Of a DNA stretch of 64,000 nucleotides, positions 9,625 to 21,681 are shown one piece after another. Both the position numbers and the translations under genes were made by a program. How positions within the stretch are numbered: position 1 is the stretch's first letter; each line of letters opens with the position of its first letter. The notes below the pieces were generated by a model, which was not told the DNA's origin, did not search any database, and was given only the letters and a program-made list of their open reading frames with translations. Source of the DNA: Adiantum capillus-veneris (Eukaryota > Streptophyta > Polypodiopsida > Polypodiales > Pteridaceae); NCBI GenBank assembly GCA_014529385.2, contig CM043966.1:98567587-98631586 (forward strand), given 5' to 3'.

Positions 9625-11237
9625 TGTTTGCTGACAGTCATTCACTTGCTTCCCTCTCAACCTTTCTCCCTGACCTCTTAATCTCCGAATTTAGGGAATG
9701 TACATATAAAGCTTTATACTCACAAAAAAAAAACAAAAACAAAAACAAAAAAATAAAGAGCAAGAGCAATTAGCAAACGAGTATGCACATTAAAAGTCAA
9801 AACATTGACTCAGACCTACACATGTCACATCTGGTACAGTGAAACAGAAACCTATTCCATAAAACACCTTTGATCCTCATCACTTGAGTGATGGAGGGTA
9901 GGTAAGATTAGTACGATAGGAGTGTTTCTGCTTTAGAGTTGAGTGATTAGCAAAGTTCTCTTTTCCCACTAATGTGCCTCCTGGAGGTATTCCTTTTGTT
10001 TCCTAGTGTGTACAGGAGCGTGTTGCTATTGATAGGATTTGGATCTTCATGGAACCTTTCTCTCGTTCACACTTCAAGTCAAGCGCGACCATCAACACAA
10101 ACATGTGTTTTATGTCCATTAGCATTGCCCTTATTTTTTTGCATCTATGATTGTCTGCTTTGATTGTGATTGGTAGAATAATATTCAGCGCATTGGATTA
10201 GTATCAAACATTTAATTCAATGTAATGTTTTGTCATAATCACTTGTCTAGGTGTAAAAATCAAGCAGTCCGACTAAGCTAGTTTGACCAAGCTAGGTATT
10301 AGAAATCTTCTCTTAATACCATGGGGAATGCCTTCCTAATAAGCAATGGTTACTTAGGTTCTTAATCCGATTTAGGCAGCATTGTATGAAATGTACTAGG
10401 GCTTTCTAGTGGGCTTAACCCTATTGACCTTTAGCTTAAGTATTATAAAGGGAGTTTACTAATGTGATGAGCCTGGGGAGGGTAACAGTGGTATATGACC
10501 CCCCAAAGTTACAAAATTAAAATGCTGAAAATGAACAAACAAAAAATCAAAGTGCCATAATGTAAAATTTTAAGCTGGAAGAGAAATCTCAGCTTGATTT
10601 GGTACTTCACTCACATGTATCGCCTATGGTACTAGAGCCCTAGAGGTTCCCAGTGTGGGCGCTTTTCCTTGAAAAGCAAAAAACCCAAGGCATACAAAAT
10701 AAGCACACACATCAAAATTGAATCAATGTGAAAAGACTTTGAGGGGTCAAAGAAAAAGTAATCAGTTAGGCGATGATTTCATGAGAAATTCCTTTTATCG
10801 TAGCTTAACTACAAGGTTTTCTAGATATAGCGTCTAGTCAGCCCTCGAACATGAATACTTGGCTCTCGCGATTAAACAACTTAATTGACCACAGAAAATT
10901 AAGAAGCTTACCCATGGTATTAATATTCGATCTCTAGTGCCTTTTGACCGTCAAATTAGCGACCCCATACTTGTTTAATTTTCTACCTTTACATCTGTTT
11001 ATGCATTTGATTACATTGCAATTTAATGTTCATTGCTAACAAATTGTTTGAAATTCTTTGACCAATCAATTTGTCTACCTAAAACTGCATATGCTTTTTA
11101 AGAGAATGCAATTAGTGTGCCAATGTTGTTTGATTTTGCAGCGACTGAAGAAGGCTAAGGACATTCATCTCAAATGCTCTTCAACCTCGACGAACCAGCT
11201 TCAACTCAATAGCTTCCGAGGACGGAATCTACATCAC
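9625..11237 (+). other. Non-coding 3' interior of element A
   Basis: About 1.6 kb with no frame I can support. It has an A-rich run with AAAAAC units at 9721-9760 and otherwise unstructured AT-rich sequence leading to the purine tract. Confidence 0.6.
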
Positions 11238-11248
11238 GAAGGGGGGCA
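11238..11248 (+). promoter_or_regulatory. Element A polypurine tract
   Basis: GAAGGGGGGCA abuts the TG of the 3' LTR. Confidence 0.85.
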
Positions 11249-11550
11249 TGTTAACCCTCACGGCTCACGGACACCCCATCACCTACGACGGACGTGTATT
11301 ATGTATTTGGTAGAGTCAGGTACCGGGCTTGTCGGACCAATAGGAAAAGGATAAGGGTGATCGCCGATGAGAGGCGCACTCTAACTGGGACATTCAAGGG
11401 ATTAGTTGGCTAAGCATGGGCGCCCAAGTGTGAATGGGGTGAGCTCATATAAAAGCCAACTAAACCTAATTTTTACTCATTCTCTCATTTGTGCAATAGA
11501 AGAGTGCTCTTGCTCCATCTCCATCTCCATCTTCTTCTTCTTCACCTCCT

Positions 11551-11582
<32 letters not shown>

Positions 11583-11833
11583 GGAGAGTGTGTGTGCGAT
11601 TGAGCATTACGAAGGCACGACGGTGGCGAAGCGATTGAGCGCGGCACGACTGCAGCTTCTTCTTCATCGCGGCGAGGAATCCACCACGAAGGCGAGCGTA
11701 GAGCGGTGAGTGACACACCCTTTGCTCTCTTGAGCTTGCTAGTTTAGGCTTGTTGTGTGCTTGGAGCCGTCTGCGGCTCGCACACGGTGTATTGGCAAGT
11801 CCCTTGCTTCGACAGTGCGGCAAGGAGCGCACA
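11249..11833 (+). repeat. Element A 3' LTR
   Basis: This 585-bp partner of 6861-7449 is followed by the target duplication CGGAT. Confidence 0.93.
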
Positions 11834-11909
11834 CGGATGGCTAGCGCGACACCCAAACGCTGTCATTTTGATCCTTAGTTTCACGCCAAGCCTCATGGCC
11901 CAGGGCCTC

Positions 11910-14667
11910 TCATGAGCGTTTCCACTTCTCGGATGCTGCAGTACGGGAGGCCTTGCGTAACTTCTTTGCTAACATCAGCTCTCTTGGCTTCTCAATAGTG
12001 CGAGTTCTCCCAAAGGTGTGCCTAAAAAACCAGTTGAACCACCACCATCATGCCAAGTATTCTTGAAGTAGACTCCTTTTGCTCGATAGTGAGACTTCTC
12101 CATGCCTTGTGTACTCCATATATCAAGCGAACCATAGCGGTCCATGTAGTATGCACCATGTGCATAGAGAATGTGCTAAAACAACCAAAAAGGAGACAAG
12201 CCAATAGAAAAGTTGCATTTTTAAACATTGCATATCTATTAAGTCCGTTAAAACAAACCATGTAGTGTGTAATCTTGCTTTCAAACCATCTGTCCTTAGC
12301 GGCCTTTGTGAACTCATAAAGCACCTTCTTGAACTCCTCTCGCTGCTCAACGGTGGTGCTGGAAAGAATCATCAATTGCACAACCTTTTGAAAGGATGAC
12401 CATACTAGCTTGCATTGGTTGGCAACCTCCACATTGGGATCTTTATCCGTCGTGCATGAACAAAAATCTTTCCACAACTCCCACCGCTTCTCTCTTGCTA
12501 GATTGACACTTGCCTTGTGTACCTGCATTGGAGACTTTGACATCTTCTTGAAAAATTGATGTGCCTTGGCTCCATTCATGGAAACCTTCTGTGCCACCTC
12601 ATATGGCTTCTCCCTACAAGTCTCTGCTACAATGTTCACCCTTGATCGGTGACATCCAATCTCATTAAGGATCATCTCCACCCCCTACAAGGAGTCTTTT
12701 GAGCATTGAAGGGGCTTCATTGTGAAAGCATAATCAATGTGATGCTTTAGCATCCTATCAAATATTCGCATAAACGCATGCAATGTACAAAAGTGAACAT
12801 TGTTGAGGGAGAAGGGAATTATGTGGTTCCACCTAGGATCTTTGCTATCCCTATTGGGCACCTCTAGCATATCACATGAAAGAACCAAAGTTTGCGACTC
12901 CCTATTTATATGATCATCATTATCTTCGTCCTGACCTTCCACTTGAGTTGCTTGACTTGTCTTGTGCTCTTTCACACAAAATGGGCAGGGAAGTAAAGAA
13001 TTTGCACCTTGTTTGCATCCAAGCATGAACTTTATGGTCTTTAGATCACCACCTAAATGCCATTCAACATCAAACTCCCCACGCCCTAGAACCATGAGCT
13101 TCTCACCGTTTATTTGAGCTTTAATGACCTCTGTGACCCATGGGATTCTACTAAAAATCCATGCAAGGACTTCATGTGTCTCTTTCGGAACTTCAATTGC
13201 ACCAAGCCAGCATATATCGTTCTCTGATTGCGCACTAAAAGAGGGCTTTGTCACTTCACTCGAACTGCAAGGTTGCTTGGCATAAGCTAGGGATTCATTC
13301 ATAGCGTGATGCTCATTCTCTCCAACTTTCTCCCTTTTACAATTACACACTCATCCAACTTCAGCACAAACACAAGCTTGCCTTCAAGAACTGCCACAAA
13401 TATAAAGTCTCAGAATGCATGATATGACACATCATAGAGAATGTAGGCAACCCTAAACTAACTTGCATCACTCAAATTGTAGAAAACAACCATGGACTGC
13501 TGCAATCGTATCAAGTCCACAAAGATATTGTTGAATTTGGTGTAAATAAAGCCTTCGATCTGCAACACATTGTTAGAAATGGCACCGCTTCCCTTCCCGC
13601 GGCCCTTCCTTCCTTGCAATTTGCTACGGAGCAGCTGAAGAGGCATCATGTCCTCAGTATACAAGTAGTCCCCTAATCGATGAACAACATCTTCATTTGA
13701 CACCCTCTTGGCAATCGCCACTCTGTGAGGAAGTGGGAATAGGTTTTCCGTGACTCCTTGACTTCTTAATGCATCTTTTAACACTTGATGTATTGCTTGA
13801 TAGCCCTTCATACTAATCCCAACAGCATCACAAATATCCTAAGCATCTAGGTCAGTGACAATATTAGAAAAACTTTGAAGAACTCTCTTAGTGATCGCAT
13901 CTTTCAAGTGTTTTTCCTCTAGAGCATCAAGCATCCCAATAAAGTCCTCTTTGTTGAAACAAGAACGAAGTAAAGATGCCCAAGCTGACGCATTCTCGTT
14001 GTCGTACGTTTCTTGGACGAAGTTCCTACTACCCAAAACAACAAGGATGAGCGGTACTAGACTTAAACAACATGAGGGGCAGAACATCTTACCTCATAGC
14101 TGTCACCCTTCGTTCTCTTGCCCCACGTGGTGCAAGAGTTTGAATTTCGGACAACTCCCGTTTCCTCACCCTACCTCCCATGGCAGTACTCTTCATGTGT
14201 GAGAGAGTATCCTCAAGCTTTTTAATTTCATTTTCCTTGGTTGTGATGGTGCTCTTTGCCTCCTCGAGCGCACTAGTAGTTGTTTGCATCTGATCTTGAA
14301 GATTGTGGAAACTCCCATTCAACAACAACTGCCAATGATGCAAGTAGATCTCGGACCGAGCAATCTCGTGTCTGTTGAGTCTCTTGCAGTAGCCCAACAA
14401 ACCTCCATTTCCAACATATTGCAACAGTGATGGAAGGTTTGTAAAAGGCGGATGGACATTGAGAGAACGATCCTTTGGGTACAAGCATCCCTCTGTCCAG
14501 AGATCCACATTCTTCTCCCCTTGAGCGCGACGTTCGTTGGCTGAAGGTAATGTACCCAAGACTGTCTTTTTTGTCGGAAGATACTCTTGAGGTAGGCGCA
14601 GGAAAAGCCCTGGAGACCTACCACGTGAAGAGCTTGCTGGGACATTGGTCACGTCATCAAGAGGCAT
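11910..14667 (-). pseudogene. Intron-containing gene with transposase-like D-D-CxxC-E motifs, decayed
   Basis: I do not recognise the family with certainty. The best start is the ATG at 14667. Exon 1 (to about 14093) encodes a leader and a coiled coil near 14180-14300, ending at donor AG|GTAAGA. Introns of about 64-67 bp (14092 to about 14027) and 72 bp (13462-13391, GT...CAG) keep the frame. Visible motifs are D in LKLDECVIVKG (13354), D in LGGDLKT (13046), CPFC 20 residues later, VHFCTLHA (about 12790), ITHYM, and E in QGMEKSHYRAK (12099). The order D, D, CxxC, E with histidines suggests an RNase H-fold DDE transposase, somewhat like RAG1/Transib-type proteins; that is inference. Lesions are in-frame TAGs at 13841-13839 and 12687-12685, a frameshift near 13300, and two near 12200 and 12035. 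A basic C-terminus ends at 11910. Confidence 0.65.
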
Positions 14668-14735
14668 TGTAGGATGGAGAGATGGAGCTTGAAGGATGGA
14701 GAGATGGAAAGGAGATGGGTGTGTAAGTGCAGCAC

Positions 14736-14779
14736 CAGGTGCAGGTGCAGGTGCAGGTGCAGGTGCAGGTGCAGGTGCA
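14736..14779. repeat. (GGTGCA)n hexamer repeat
   Basis: About seven tandem GGTGCA units lie upstream of the chosen ATG of the minus-strand gene. Read in frame on the minus strand they would give alternating Ala-Pro, but no ATG precedes them, so I treat them as 5' untranslated. Confidence 0.8.
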
Positions 14780-14869
14780 AGGGGGATGGGTGTAGGAGAG
14801 GAGCTTAGATTAGGAGGGAGGGTGGACAATTTTTGGGGGAATTTTTTAAAAGTTTTGGAGGGAGTCAAA

Positions 14870-15730
14870 AAATGTTGTATTATGAGTAATTTAGCTTAAA
14901 AATATTTTTTTTTATATGTATATATGTTGGGGCCACTTTTTAGGGGCAAATAGAGTTTATTTGAAAGTTTTTGAAAAAAGTCACTTTTTTGACCTTTTTG
15001 ATCCACGGATTTGATTAGGTGGCATGGAAGAGTTAAGAGGCCACTTACAAGTTGGCCAAAAAGCTAGAGAGAGAAGATAGCATTCTCCCCCCTCCCCCTC
15101 ACTTTTCAAATGGTTTACCCCCCCCCCCCCTTCCCCCTACCTTTTTAGGGGTCAAAGGTGGAGGAGACCCTACCAAAACAACCCCATTCAAAGCCTTTGT
15201 CCCCCTTAATCTTGGCATGCTTCCTTGAAATTAGGGATTCTTACAAGGCCCATGGAGAGTCCATATTTTTTCTAATGTCCTATAAAAATTGGTCCATAGC
15301 TTTGTGTTGTCATGATTTCGATGCAAAATCCACTTTTTTCTGCCAACTGAGGAGTAACTAGTGCATCTTTTAAGTGAGGGCACCTAAAGATGGAAAGGGG
15401 GAATGGGAAACACATCCAGAACACACACACTTTCCCCTATAGCTCAAGGTATTCACAACAGACTTGTCCTCTCAAAAACACCATCAAAAAAGATGATTTA
15501 CAATAGCAAGGCTTCGCCTGCACACTTCCCAAGGTACACACAGATTGTCACTAACTTCAAAGTCATGCTTGTCTCACCAAGTAGTAGCAAAAAAGTTCCA
15601 AAGCAGTAGCAAGAAAAAATACATGTACAAAAAGATAAAGTACACTAGTCAAACGTTTCAAGGGATCAAGATACATGCGCAATGATAATTTTCATGAAAA
15701 TGTCATAAGCAATGTTCAAGCTTACAAAAT
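14870..15730. other. Non-coding interval
   Basis: I see no supported gene. It holds an AT-rich stretch (14880-14930), C-rich tracts (15086-15100) and a run of 13 C (15118-15130). It lies upstream of the transposase-like gene and downstream of the gypsy gag remnant, so it may contain a boundary that I could not locate. Confidence 0.5.
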
Positions 15731-15733
15731 CCT

Positions 15734-16778
15734 TTATACATCAGGGGTGTGTAAGCGGTACAAATACCCATCTAAAGATACAATGTAGTTAGCAACGTAC
15801 AAGGAAATGTCATCCTCGGCATCAAACAAGGGTGTGCAGCGGCTATATTTAATTCCCATTTTGGAACAAAGAACAAGAAATATCTTATTCAATGTGGTTA
15901 GATCTATAATTTTCCTAGGGGGTATGTTCAAAAACAAGTCAATGTCTTGCCCTCTAGGGTCATTCTAAACCCCTCAAATTTTGTATGGAAGTCAAACATC
16001 CTCTCATCTCTTAGCACTTGGTTGAAGCTAGATAAGTGGTCATATGGATCCCTAGATTCACTGTGTTTTTTGATCCATTTTTAAAATTTTTCTCTTATCT
16101 CTCTTTGATTATGCACAAAATATTCTCTCCTAGCCGGTGGTCCTGCGCCTAAGTTTTCAAACCAATTGGTGCATAGTGGTCACTCATGTATCCCTTTATA
16201 GGATCTAGTGTCACTTGGTTTTCCTCCATTAAAGGTGGGTTCCACTTATCTCACCCAAGTTTCACCCCTAAGGTGGGTTCCATGGGCTATAAAACCTTGT
16301 TGATTGGCCATATTGCAAAATGATTTTTACATTTTCTCAACCCCTTGAGCTAGTTTAGGCTCAATTTCCAATACCAAACCTTTGATTGAATAGCCCAAAT
16401 TTATGGTTGGTTCTACCTCTTTAGGGGTCATCATGAAAAAATCATTGTTAAAGAAATCCCTAGAGAGATACATGAGAAGATGTGTTGATCCCTTCTCCCT
16501 AATCTTCAAGACATAAATGATATTCAAAGGTTTTAATGTATTAGCTTGGCATGGATTGTCCACAGTAAGTTGTCAACATTGTTTCCTCCCAATAGTAGAC
16601 TCCTAGTTGTGGGCTATTTATCTTCGTATGATTCAATGGCTTTGTGTCTACTTGATCATAACCCTCAAATTTAAGCGTCGATGGTCCTTCCTTGGTATTC
16701 ATGTTTGGAATTAGTATATCAACTTCTAGTCTCAATTCATCCACAATGTTAGGATTTAAAGTTTTCTAGTATTGAGTT
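15734..16778 (-). pseudogene. Decayed gypsy gag (C-terminal part)
   Basis: Three overlapping frames on the minus strand together look like a Ty3/gypsy gag. A Retrotrans_gag-like block lies near 16070-15950 (DPYDHLSSF, VLRDERMFDF, MTLEGKTLTCF), and NIPPRKIIDLTTLNKIFL follows. Capsid protein would coat the RNA particle. Several stops and frame changes break it. The gag N-terminal part resumes at 27502 on the far side of the chromovirus, so this gag was the target of that insertion. The element's LTR and primer site are at 29612-31464. I found no pol for it to the left. Confidence 0.6.
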
Positions 16779-18370
16779 TGTAACATTTAATGGCCTCGTA
16801 ACTTGTGTGTAGCGGAAAATAGCATGAACATAGTGAGCATTTCATTAGAATAGATTCCTAATGAGAAAAACAAGAGTGCTTGGGTAGAGAGAGCAATAAA
16901 AAGTATAATACCTAGTTAGATAGCATTAACAATACTTCAAAAGAGAGAGAAATTAAGCTATTGACAACAGCTGAGGACCGGATTTACATGGAGCCGGTCC
17001 CCCCTCCAAAAGGCTTTGTATTATGGTTTCTCCCATCAAGAGAGACATTTTACAATACAATTCTTTGTGTTCCTTCAATACTAGCTAGTGCAATGAAGAT
17101 GGAAACTTCAAGCACTAAGCACAACACTTATTAAACACAACATCAATTCCCTCAGGGTCTCAGACCCAAGACCTCACACACCTTCAAAGATGGTGAGAGC
17201 TAGCGGGGTATGAGAGTAGATTGAGAGGAAGAAGGAGTAGTCTTACGAGAAAGATGTACATCTCCTGACATAATCACTCATATTAGCATAGCTTAGCTTA
17301 GTAATTAGCATGGTAGATGAGATGAGCATACATTGAAGCTTGGCTCTTGGTTGGATTTGCATCACAAAGCCAAGAGTTGTTGGTGTAGGCCTCCCTTCTC
17401 ACAACTTTGGAGTAGGCTATAAGCTTTTCATTAGAGCTTGAGAAGAGGAGAGAGAGAGAGTCTTGTTACTCCACAGATGGATTAGTGTGAGTGTGTATGC
17501 AATAATGCCTTTCAAAAATCATCCCCCTCTCTCTCTTGGTCGACCCCTCTTGCTATTTTCTCATTTTGACACCCCATCGGTCCAAATGCCAGGCTTAGCT
17601 AATGAAATTTAAGCAGCATAAGTGATAGCCTTCTGACATGTGTCCCCCTTTCCCCTTTTGTGAGAGATTTAGGTAATTAACTAATGCTACTAAACTATTG
17701 GACCCCTTTGTCTCCTGGCCAATAGGAATCAGGCAAGCCATTGGGCTGTTGAATGCTCATTGGACCCCTTGGGAGATTGTCCAATAGTCTTCTAGAGATC
17801 TTAATTCCTATTGATTCTTTTATTAAATGTTTTTAAATTAATTAAACTAGATTTAATCTAGCCTAATTCTCATTGGTCCACCTGCATGGCCATCCAATAG
17901 GATTTGAGTACACCTTGTGGGCATCTGGGTTTGGGAGTTGACATGTGTCCCTCTTTCCCTTTGTGTAAAGGATCTTGGAGTGTGTGTGTCTTTTTCTCTC
18001 TCATATCCTACTTCTAGGACTTGCCCCCTCCTATCTAGGGATGCATGAAGGCTTTTTTGGTACACACACAAAGCATCCAATTTTCCTAAGCTTAGCCATT
18101 AGACACAAACTTTGAATTTTGGAACCTTAGCATTTTGGAAGTCTTAATGGGTTGAACCTTAGGGTCTTTTAAGTCCATTGTTGCACATTTCTCTTTTGCA
18201 CATGGCCCCCCCTTTGGATCCCTATTTTCCCTCCTTTGGATCCCTATTGTGGTTGGTTTGCCAACTTGACCAATATTCTAGATTTTTCTCCCCTGGCACT
18301 TCCCCATATTAAATGATCAGTTTGACATGAGAAAATAATTTAGGAGAATTAGATATTAGTTATTATGACA
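16779..18370 (-). repeat. Chromovirus copy 1, 3' LTR
   Basis: On the plus strand it reads TGTAACATTTAATGG to TATTATGACA, 1592 bp. It aligns over its length with 25984-27501 and, inverted, with 38856-40391 and 44058-45620. It differs from its partner by many substitutions and small indels, so the insertion is old. Confidence 0.9.
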
Positions 18371-18395
18371 TTACCTCTCTCTTGAAATCATAGTC
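18371..18395 (-). promoter_or_regulatory. Chromovirus copy 1 polypurine tract
   Basis: On the minus strand ATTTCAAGAGAGAGGTAA abuts the 3' LTR. Copy 2 has the same tract just before 44058. Confidence 0.7.
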
Positions 18396-18722
18396 ATCCT
18401 CGACTATGGGATAGAGAAGATAAAGCATATTCATTAGTCCTTTTTTCTAGCGTGTAGCAGATCCCTATGTTACCCTACGCCATTGTTCCTGAATGGATGA
18501 CTAGTCCATTTGGCGCTTGAGAGCCTAAGTTGCTGCAAGCATGTCTGTACATTAGTCCTATCAATATTCCATAGTAGAGTGACAAGCTCTACTTGGTGTT
18601 CGGGAGACATCATCTCCGCAAACTTGATCTAAGCATGCATACTACTTCATTTTTGTGCACAATAAAGAAAAAGAGAGTCTTATAAGACAAAAACTTTGTT
18701 CATTTTTAACATTTGTACATTT

Positions 18723-19339
18723 TCTTACTCTATGGAAGTGTTGTAAGCATTGGCAAGGTTTAGGTTATCCTTTAACTGTATGCCTTGCATCCATCTAGCA
18801 TCTTCAAAAGGATAATTCTTAAACTTAATAAGATATCATCGGATAGTCTTACCGTCTCTTAATACCTTGTCCTCATGTCGAATAATGGAGTCAGGCTGCA
18901 GCGCCTCTTCTTGGTCCTCGATCTCCGGTGGGTCTTCAAAAGTTGGTTCTTGAGGTGGCTCTCCTTTGTAAGGCTTTAGTAGGCTCACATGGAAAGCATT
19001 GTGTATGAGCCAATGACTAGGAAACTTGAGTTGATAGGCCATCTCATTGATTGGTCTAAGAATTTGGAAGGGACCATAGTTCCTTTTTGCTAATTTAGCA
19101 TAGTAGTTTTTGTGTCTTGTAGGATTCTTGCCCGTTGTGTGCCTTAATCGAGCCTTGGGAAATTTAAGTAAGACCCAATCATTTTGGTTAAATTCTTGAG
19201 CTCTTTTGTGCTTATCAATAGCAACCTTTTGACTTTGCTGTGAGATAGAGATAGCATCCTTAATCTTTTGGAAAGATTCTTGTAGGTATCGGCTATACTC
19301 ATATTCAGCAAAGATCTTCCCGTGTACCTTAAGTAGCAA
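18723..19339 (-). pseudogene. Integrase C-terminus (GPY/F) and chromodomain, copy 1
   Basis: This is the C-terminal end of pol. Linker helices come first, then the GPY/F module (NYGPFQILRPINEM and FHVSLLKPYKGEPP). A chromodomain-like segment spans about 18905-18780 (IIRHEDKVLRDGKTIR, a stop at 18836, then YLIKFKNYPFEDARWMQ). Such chromodomains direct integration to modified chromatin. The stop falls inside the chromodomain. Copy 2 keeps this stretch open as KIIRWYPIKFKKYPFEDARLM. Confidence 0.85.
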
Positions 19340-19377
19340 GGGACTTTTAGATCTTCCCTCAATTACTTTAAAAGGTG

Positions 19378-20267
19378 CTTTTTCGGTGGAGGTATGTATA
19401 GTGTTATTATAGGCTTATTCCACTTACAGTGGTAAGTACTTCTCTCATTGGGACCTTTGATCTACTTTCGTTACATAGGCTTTTATTAGATCGAGAATTG
19501 TTAGGTTAGATATTTCACTTTGGCCATCCGATTGTAGGTGATAGGCCGAAGAGAAATTTAGCCTTGTTCCTAAATTCTCAAAGAGACCCTTCCAAAAACT
19601 ACTAGTCATTCTAGGATCTCTATCCGACACTTTGGACACTGGCAAGCCATGGTACTTGAAGATTTGTGAAATCAAGAGGGTTTCCATTTGATGGGCTTTG
19701 ATAGTTTTTTTGACAGGTATAAAATCAGCTTGTTTACTAAACCTGTCTATTGTCGTCCATAATCCCGTATTCCCATGGATAGACTTAGGCAATCCAAAGA
19801 TAAAATCCATGGATATGCTCTCCCATGGTGAATTAGGGATTGGCAAAGGTTGAAGCAATCCAAGTTTCTTCCCTTCATCAAACTTCGTCTTTTGGCATAC
19901 CACACATTTAGAAACATACTCTTGTATGTTTGCTTTCATTGTTAGGCCAATAGAAATATGTTTCAATCCCTCTTAGGGTAGACTGAATCCCTCTATGCCC
20001 TGCATAAGGAGGAGCATGAGATTCATACATTACTTTCTCACGGAGTGAGCTAGTAATGCATGGTCTATTGCCATAGAGAAGATAACCATCTTGTAAGGTA
20101 AATGGTTCCTCTTTCTTCCCTAGTGCAAGGGCTGAAATCACATCTTTAAAATTTGGATCAATAGCATACTCATCTATCATAGAAAATAGATCATTATGAG
20201 TTGCTATTGTTGCACTTTTTTTTGGCCAAGGGCATGGGATTTCGACAGAGAAACAGAGCATCTGCAT
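19378..20267 (-). pseudogene. Gypsy integrase core, copy 1
   Basis: The H2C2 zinc-binding module (HAPPYAGHRG, CVVCQKTK) and the catalytic core are readable: D in SMDFIFGLP, D in VSDRDPRM and E in QSDGQSEIS, in DD35E order. A frame change near 19910-19965 splits zinc module and core, and further lesions near 19380-19445 cut it from the C-terminal part. It would insert the cDNA into chromosomes. RNase H is separated from it by inserted DNA at about 20300-22090. Confidence 0.88.
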
Positions 20268-20359
20268 GAGCTATTGAGCACTTGAAGCGAGCTTGAAAGG
20301 TTGTTTTATTATAAATTTCCATTGATGATACTCTCACTTGATTTTCCAAGAGGAGTTTG

Positions 20360-20566
20360 TTTTGACAGGCAATGAAGATGCCGCACCTATTATGGAATTA
20401 TGCTTAAAGAGAAAGAGAACGTGGAGATTCTCTACTTGATGACATCGATGTGGTTGTGCCTTCTATGTTTCATGGTGGTGCACAAGTTCGAGTGAAGGGT
20501 GAAAACAGTTCTAAAAGATGTGAAGTTTCTTTTAAGGTGACGCTTGTGGATTATGGCCGTGACAAA
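20360..20566 (+). pseudogene. Protein-like fragment of unknown origin
   Basis: A frame starting LTGNEDAAPIMEL shifts once near 20425 and continues LLDDIDVVVPSMFHGG, then VKGENSSKRCEVSF and VTLVDYGRD to a stop at 20566. The amino-acid composition and the clean hydrophobic pattern look like a real protein, but I do not recognise it. It may be a captured host-gene fragment within the inserted DNA. Confidence 0.35.
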
Positions 20567-21564
20567 TGAAGTGAGGGCAGTTATGAAGAGGCATCTCGTT
20601 TTTGTGCGTATGTTGGCGTGTTCATTACCATGGGTGAGCGCATCTACAGAGGAGCAAGGAGGTTTTGAAAAGGACTAGGCTCGTACAATTGCTCCATATG
20701 AATAAGGCCAAAGTGTATTTTATTAAATGTATCTGATTATGTTTTTCCTCAAAGAGCCACCACCCTACCTTAAAGTGGAGGTGCCACCCTTTAACGAGAG
20801 GCAAGGAGTACATTTAGAAGGTGCACAACCTGGGTGCATTAGGTGAGAGCTTAAGGGGTCCACCAAGTAGCCGAGCGGGTGTGTGTGAACGGGGGCCTGA
20901 AGAAGCCAAGTTAAGTGAAACAAAATAAAGGTATTTGAAGGTGTTTTTTTGTCTGGAACAAACAGACGAGGGGTGACGTTGTCTCGAGGGATGTGTCGAT
21001 TGAGAAGCACTAATTGCTTGCGAGAGATGAGGGAAGGAGGGTTTTCTTGCGAGGGTCCGAGAAAGCCGCCAATGACAAGAGGAGGGCTGCAATAGGACAG
21101 GCCATGAAACGGTCAAGCCATGCAAGGGAGTTGCAGGATAGAGATGGGGTCGCTTTGCAGGAGCAAGCCAGGAAGTGACTCGCCAAGATCATGAGAGCAG
21201 GCACCGTTTGGTCGTGAGCATGGGGAGGAAGAGGCCATGCAGGCCATAGCCGGTTGTAGGAAGAGGGAGTGAGAACGAGGCTGCACAGGGTTTGCGGCCT
21301 GAGTATGAGATGCGAGAAGAGAGAGAGCCTACTTTGCCACGATCAAGGAGCCGGGGAGAGAGATTCTCTTTGGAAAAATCGAGGAGAGAGAGTGAAACGA
21401 GAACTTTGCCCCACTATAAATCGAGGAGAGAGAGAGAGCTCGATCTCGCTCTCTGCAGGGAATTGAAAAAAGAGCAATAAAAAGAAAGCTCATTATGCTC
21501 ACTAGGGGGTGCTCCCATAGGAAGGGAATTGAGGAGGATTGAGAGAGAGCCTCTTTGCGAGAGC

Positions 21565-21681
<117 letters not shown>

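Larger units (their letters stand above)
6861..11833 (+). mobile_element. Non-autonomous LTR element with a WxPK ORF (element A)
   Basis: This 4973-bp element has LTRs of 589 and 585 bp, both starting TGTTAACC and ending GCACA. A perfect 5-bp target duplication CGGAT lies at 6856-6860 and 11834-11838. A tRNA-Asp-type primer site and a purine tract are present. It lacks recognisable gag, protease, RT, RNase H and integrase, so it must move with proteins from another element. The primer site and the WxPK ORF point to the Tat-type gypsy lineages. It separates two minus-strand genes that would otherwise be neighbours. Confidence 0.93.

Noticed and set aside
14668-14868. Ala-Pro-rich N-terminal extension of the transposase-like gene
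   Set aside because: The upstream frame has no ATG and is a GGTGCA hexamer repeat. The ATG at 14667 is the better start.
20765-21204. Minus-strand frames at 20.8-21.2 kb as genes
   Set aside because: They lack recognisable motifs, have no clear start context, and overlap on the same strand in several frames.
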